Under the pieces are notes generated by a model that made no database searches, was not told the DNA's origin, and worked only from the letters and a program-made list of their open reading frames with translations. From contig DEHS01000012.1 in assembly GCA_002352055.1 (NCBI GenBank), forward strand, positions 1 to 17,831: DNA of 17,831 nucleotides, read 5' to 3'. The position numbers and the translations under genes were made by a program. Of the stretch, positions 16,322 to 17,831 are shown one piece after another; within the stretch, counting starts at the first letter, position 1; the number at the start of each line of letters is the position of its first letter. The stretch comes from Legionellaceae bacterium UBA2794. Lineage in GTDB: Bacteria > Pseudomonadota > Gammaproteobacteria > Legionellales > Legionellaceae.

Positions 16322-17479
16322 ATGACGGTACCAAGACGGTTGATTATTGGTTGTATCATAGGAACCCGACCAGAAATTATTAAAATGGCACCGGTAATTT
16401 TTGAATTAAAGAAATGCTCATGGGCTGAAGTCTTTATTATAAATACGGCGCAACATCGAAGCTTGTTAGATGAGATGCTGGCGTTATTCGAATTAAAACC
16501 GGATGCGGATTTAGACAGTATGACGGTTGACCAATCCCTGGGTGAACTTACTGGAATTCTATGCAAAAAACTGGATATATTGGTTAAAAATAATCATTTT
16601 GATATTTTGCTTGGAGCAGGGGATACAACAACAGTATTTGTTTCTTCTTTAATCGCCTTTTATTATCATATTCCATTTGGTCATATTGAAGCAGGGTTGA
16701 GGACTTATAATTCGCGAGAGCCTTTTCCTGAAGAAATTAATCGGATATTGACTGCACCGCTGGCAACCTGGCATTTTGCGCCAACGTTATTGGAAAAAGA
16801 TAATTTGTTAAGAGAAAATATTGCTGCAGACCAAATTATTGTCACGGGTAATCCTGTAATTGATTCTCTCTATTGGGTGATTAATAACAAACCTGAAACC
16901 TATGCTTTTTTACAGTGGGATAATATTATTATCGTAACCTGTCACCGGCGGGAGAATTTTGGTACAAATCTAAAAAATATATGTGAGGCGATTATTCTTT
17001 TGGCAAAACAATTTCCTGACTTTAATTTTGTTCTTCCTGTACATCCAAACCCACATGTCCAAGATGATATTTTTCATTTACTAAATAAAAAACCTGGAAT
17101 TCATCTTTTACCTCCCCTAAGATATGACGAGTTTGCTCACCTGATGAATCGGTCAATATTAATATTAACGGATTCTGGTGGAATTCAGGAAGAGGCCCCA
17201 GCGTTGCGAAAGCCGGTTGTGGTGTTAAGAAATATTACTGAGCGTCCTGCAATAATTTCAGAAGATTTGGGAGTTTTGGCGGGAACAGATACGGATACGA
17301 TAGTAGCTTTAGTCAGTGAATTACTTACTAATAAAAAACGTTATAATGAAATGGCCCGCGGAATTTCACCCTACGGAGATGGGCATGCGGCAGAACGAAT
17401 TGTTTCGTGTTTAGAAAAGGAAATAATTAATCCAAAGAAACCTGGATCCCGCGGACAAGCCGCGGGACGTAGGGGATAG
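16322..17479 (+). CDS. wecB: UDP-N-acetylglucosamine 2-epimerase (non-hydrolysing)
   Basis: It interconverts UDP-GlcNAc and UDP-ManNAc in the cytoplasm, supplying ManNAc-type sugars for surface polysaccharide. The 385 residues fit the family (about 370-380). Visible motifs: GTRPEIIKMAP (14-24), AQHR (43-46), GAGDTTT (98-104), HIEAGLRT (121-128), REPFPEEINR (132-141), GNPVID (176-181), CHRREN (207-212), HPNP (241-244), DSGGIQEEAP (284-293) and TERP (306-309). The frame also opens at an ATG at 16265. The ATG at 16322 is preferred because AGGA stands six bases upstream, the protein then starts just before the first strand as usual, and the earlier ATG lies inside the inverted repeat and before the -10 box. 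The last dozen or so residues (KKPGSRGQAAGRRG) come from a REP-like palindrome that has replaced or extended the native 3' end. No other polysaccharide gene is in the window, so the pathway is open. Confidence 0.92.
   Translation: MTVPRRLIIGCIIGTRPEIIKMAPVIFELKKCSWAEVFIINTAQHRSLLDEMLALFELKPDADLDSMTVDQSLGELTGILCKKLDILVKNNHFDILLGAGDTTTVFVSSLIAFYYHIPFGHIEAGLRTYNSREPFPEEINRILTAPLATWHFAPTLLEKDNLLRENIAADQIIVTGNPVIDSLYWVINNKPETYAFLQWDNIIIVTCHRRENFGTNLKNICEAIILLAKQFPDFNFVLPVHPNPHVQDDIFHLLNKKPGIHLLPPLRYDEFAHLMNRSILILTDSGGIQEEAPALRKPVVVLRNITERPAIISEDLGVLAGTDTDTIVALVSELLTNKKRYNEMARGISPYGDGHAAERIVSCLEKEIINPKKPGSRGQAAGRRG
17441..17475. repeat. REP-like palindromic element inside the 3' end of wecB
   Basis: A GC-rich hairpin, CCCGCGG (17448-17454) and CCGCGGG (17460-17466) with loop ACAAG, is flanked by CCTGGAT and ACGTAGGGG. 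It supplies the last codons just before the wecB stop at 17477-17479. Its composition is very unlike the AT-rich gene around it, which indicates insertion of a dispersed extragenic palindrome. Elements of this general form are familiar in Legionella and related genomes; copy number elsewhere cannot be seen here. Confidence 0.7.
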
Positions 17480-17523
17480 GGTGACGCTTCAAATTAGGGT
17501 GCATCTTAAAAGTAATCTGCGAA

Positions 17524-17831
17524 CCTAAACCCTACATCCCGCGACTTGTCCCTGTGTGGTCCTTAATTCCTAACGTCCCGCGGCTTTTCCCGGAGTGTTC
17601 TGTAACCCTACGTCCCTCCGCTTGACCCTAAGTGCTCCTTAAACTCCTAAGTTCCTCGGCTTGCCCCTGAGTGCTCGCTCCTTAAACCCTACGTCCCTCA
17701 GCTTGCCCCTGAGTGCTCCTTAAACCCCTACGTCCCTCGGCTTGCCCCTGAGTGCTCCTTAAACCCTACGTCCCTCAGCTTGCCCCTGAGTGCTCCTTAA
17801 ACCCCTAAGTTCCTCGGCTTGCCCCTGAGTG
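17524..17831. repeat. GC-rich tandem repeat, about 38 bp, at least eight units
   Basis: Units begin near 17524, 17561, 17600, 17637, 17680, 17718, 17757 and 17795; the last is cut by the window edge. A typical unit starts CCTTAAACCCCTACGTCCC and continues with TCGGCTTGCCCCTGAGTGCT. Lengths are 37-39 bp, with one unit carrying four extra bases. The first three units are divergent and still contain CCCGCG or CCTCCG where later ones have CCCTCG or CCCTCA; later units are nearly identical, so the array seems to be expanding rightward. Units with CTCAG can form a 5-bp hairpin with CTGAG. The core CCCCTACGTCCC-CGGCTTG equals the reverse complement of the REP-like element at the wecB 3' end. There are no unique spacers. 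No gene is visible in 17480-17831. Confidence 0.9.

Noticed and set aside
17524..17831. CRISPR array, because of regular short repeats
   Set aside because: Units abut directly with no unique spacers of constant length and there are no cas genes nearby; it is a plain tandem repeat.

Overview
This window looks like a piece of a Legionella (or close Legionellales) chromosome. The DNA is AT-rich. Most of the large genes have eukaryote-like domains of the kind that Legionella delivers into host cells through the Dot/Icm type IV secretion system: ankyrin repeats, a Ras guanine-nucleotide exchange module and a eukaryotic-type protein kinase. One giant protein ends with an EExxE glutamate block, a known Dot/Icm signal type. 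Genus and translocation are inferences from content; no marker gene is present.

Layout, left to right. (1) 1-9703, minus strand: two head-to-tail giant paralogs. The left copy (1-3589) runs off the window edge. The right copy (3647-9703, 2018 residues) is complete. In order it has a leucine-rich-repeat-like N-terminus, a Cys-His transglutaminase/protease-like centre (Cys918, His944), degenerate AAA-like segments and two C-terminal P-loop AAA modules. Each copy has a 57-bp upstream segment with a conserved extended -10 promoter. Sequence before the right copy still resembles the 3' end of such a gene, a relic that suggests a longer ancestral array. (2) 9903-12301: a divergent pair, a spermidine-synthase-like protein (minus) and an ACT-domain malic enzyme (plus). 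(3) 12305-14770, minus: ankyrin + REM + RasGEF (Cdc25) protein. (4) 14866-14894: bidirectional terminator. (5) 14917-16161, minus: eukaryotic-type Ser/Thr kinase. (6) 16322-17479, plus: non-hydrolysing UDP-GlcNAc 2-epimerase (WecB family), preceded by a 12-bp-arm inverted repeat and a TATAAT box. Its last codons lie inside a GC-rich REP-like palindrome. (7) 17524-17831: a roughly 38-bp GC-rich tandem repeat, at least eight units, running off the right edge and apparently derived from the same REP-like sequence.

Four predicted effector genes share this stretch with metabolic genes (malic enzyme, sugar epimerase). The effectors would act on host targets: small GTPases, phosphorylation substrates and unknown substrates of the Cys-His/AAA giants. 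They appear to be separate transcription units rather than one operon. The most unusual items are the tandem transglutaminase-like/AAA giants and the ankyrin-RasGEF fusion.
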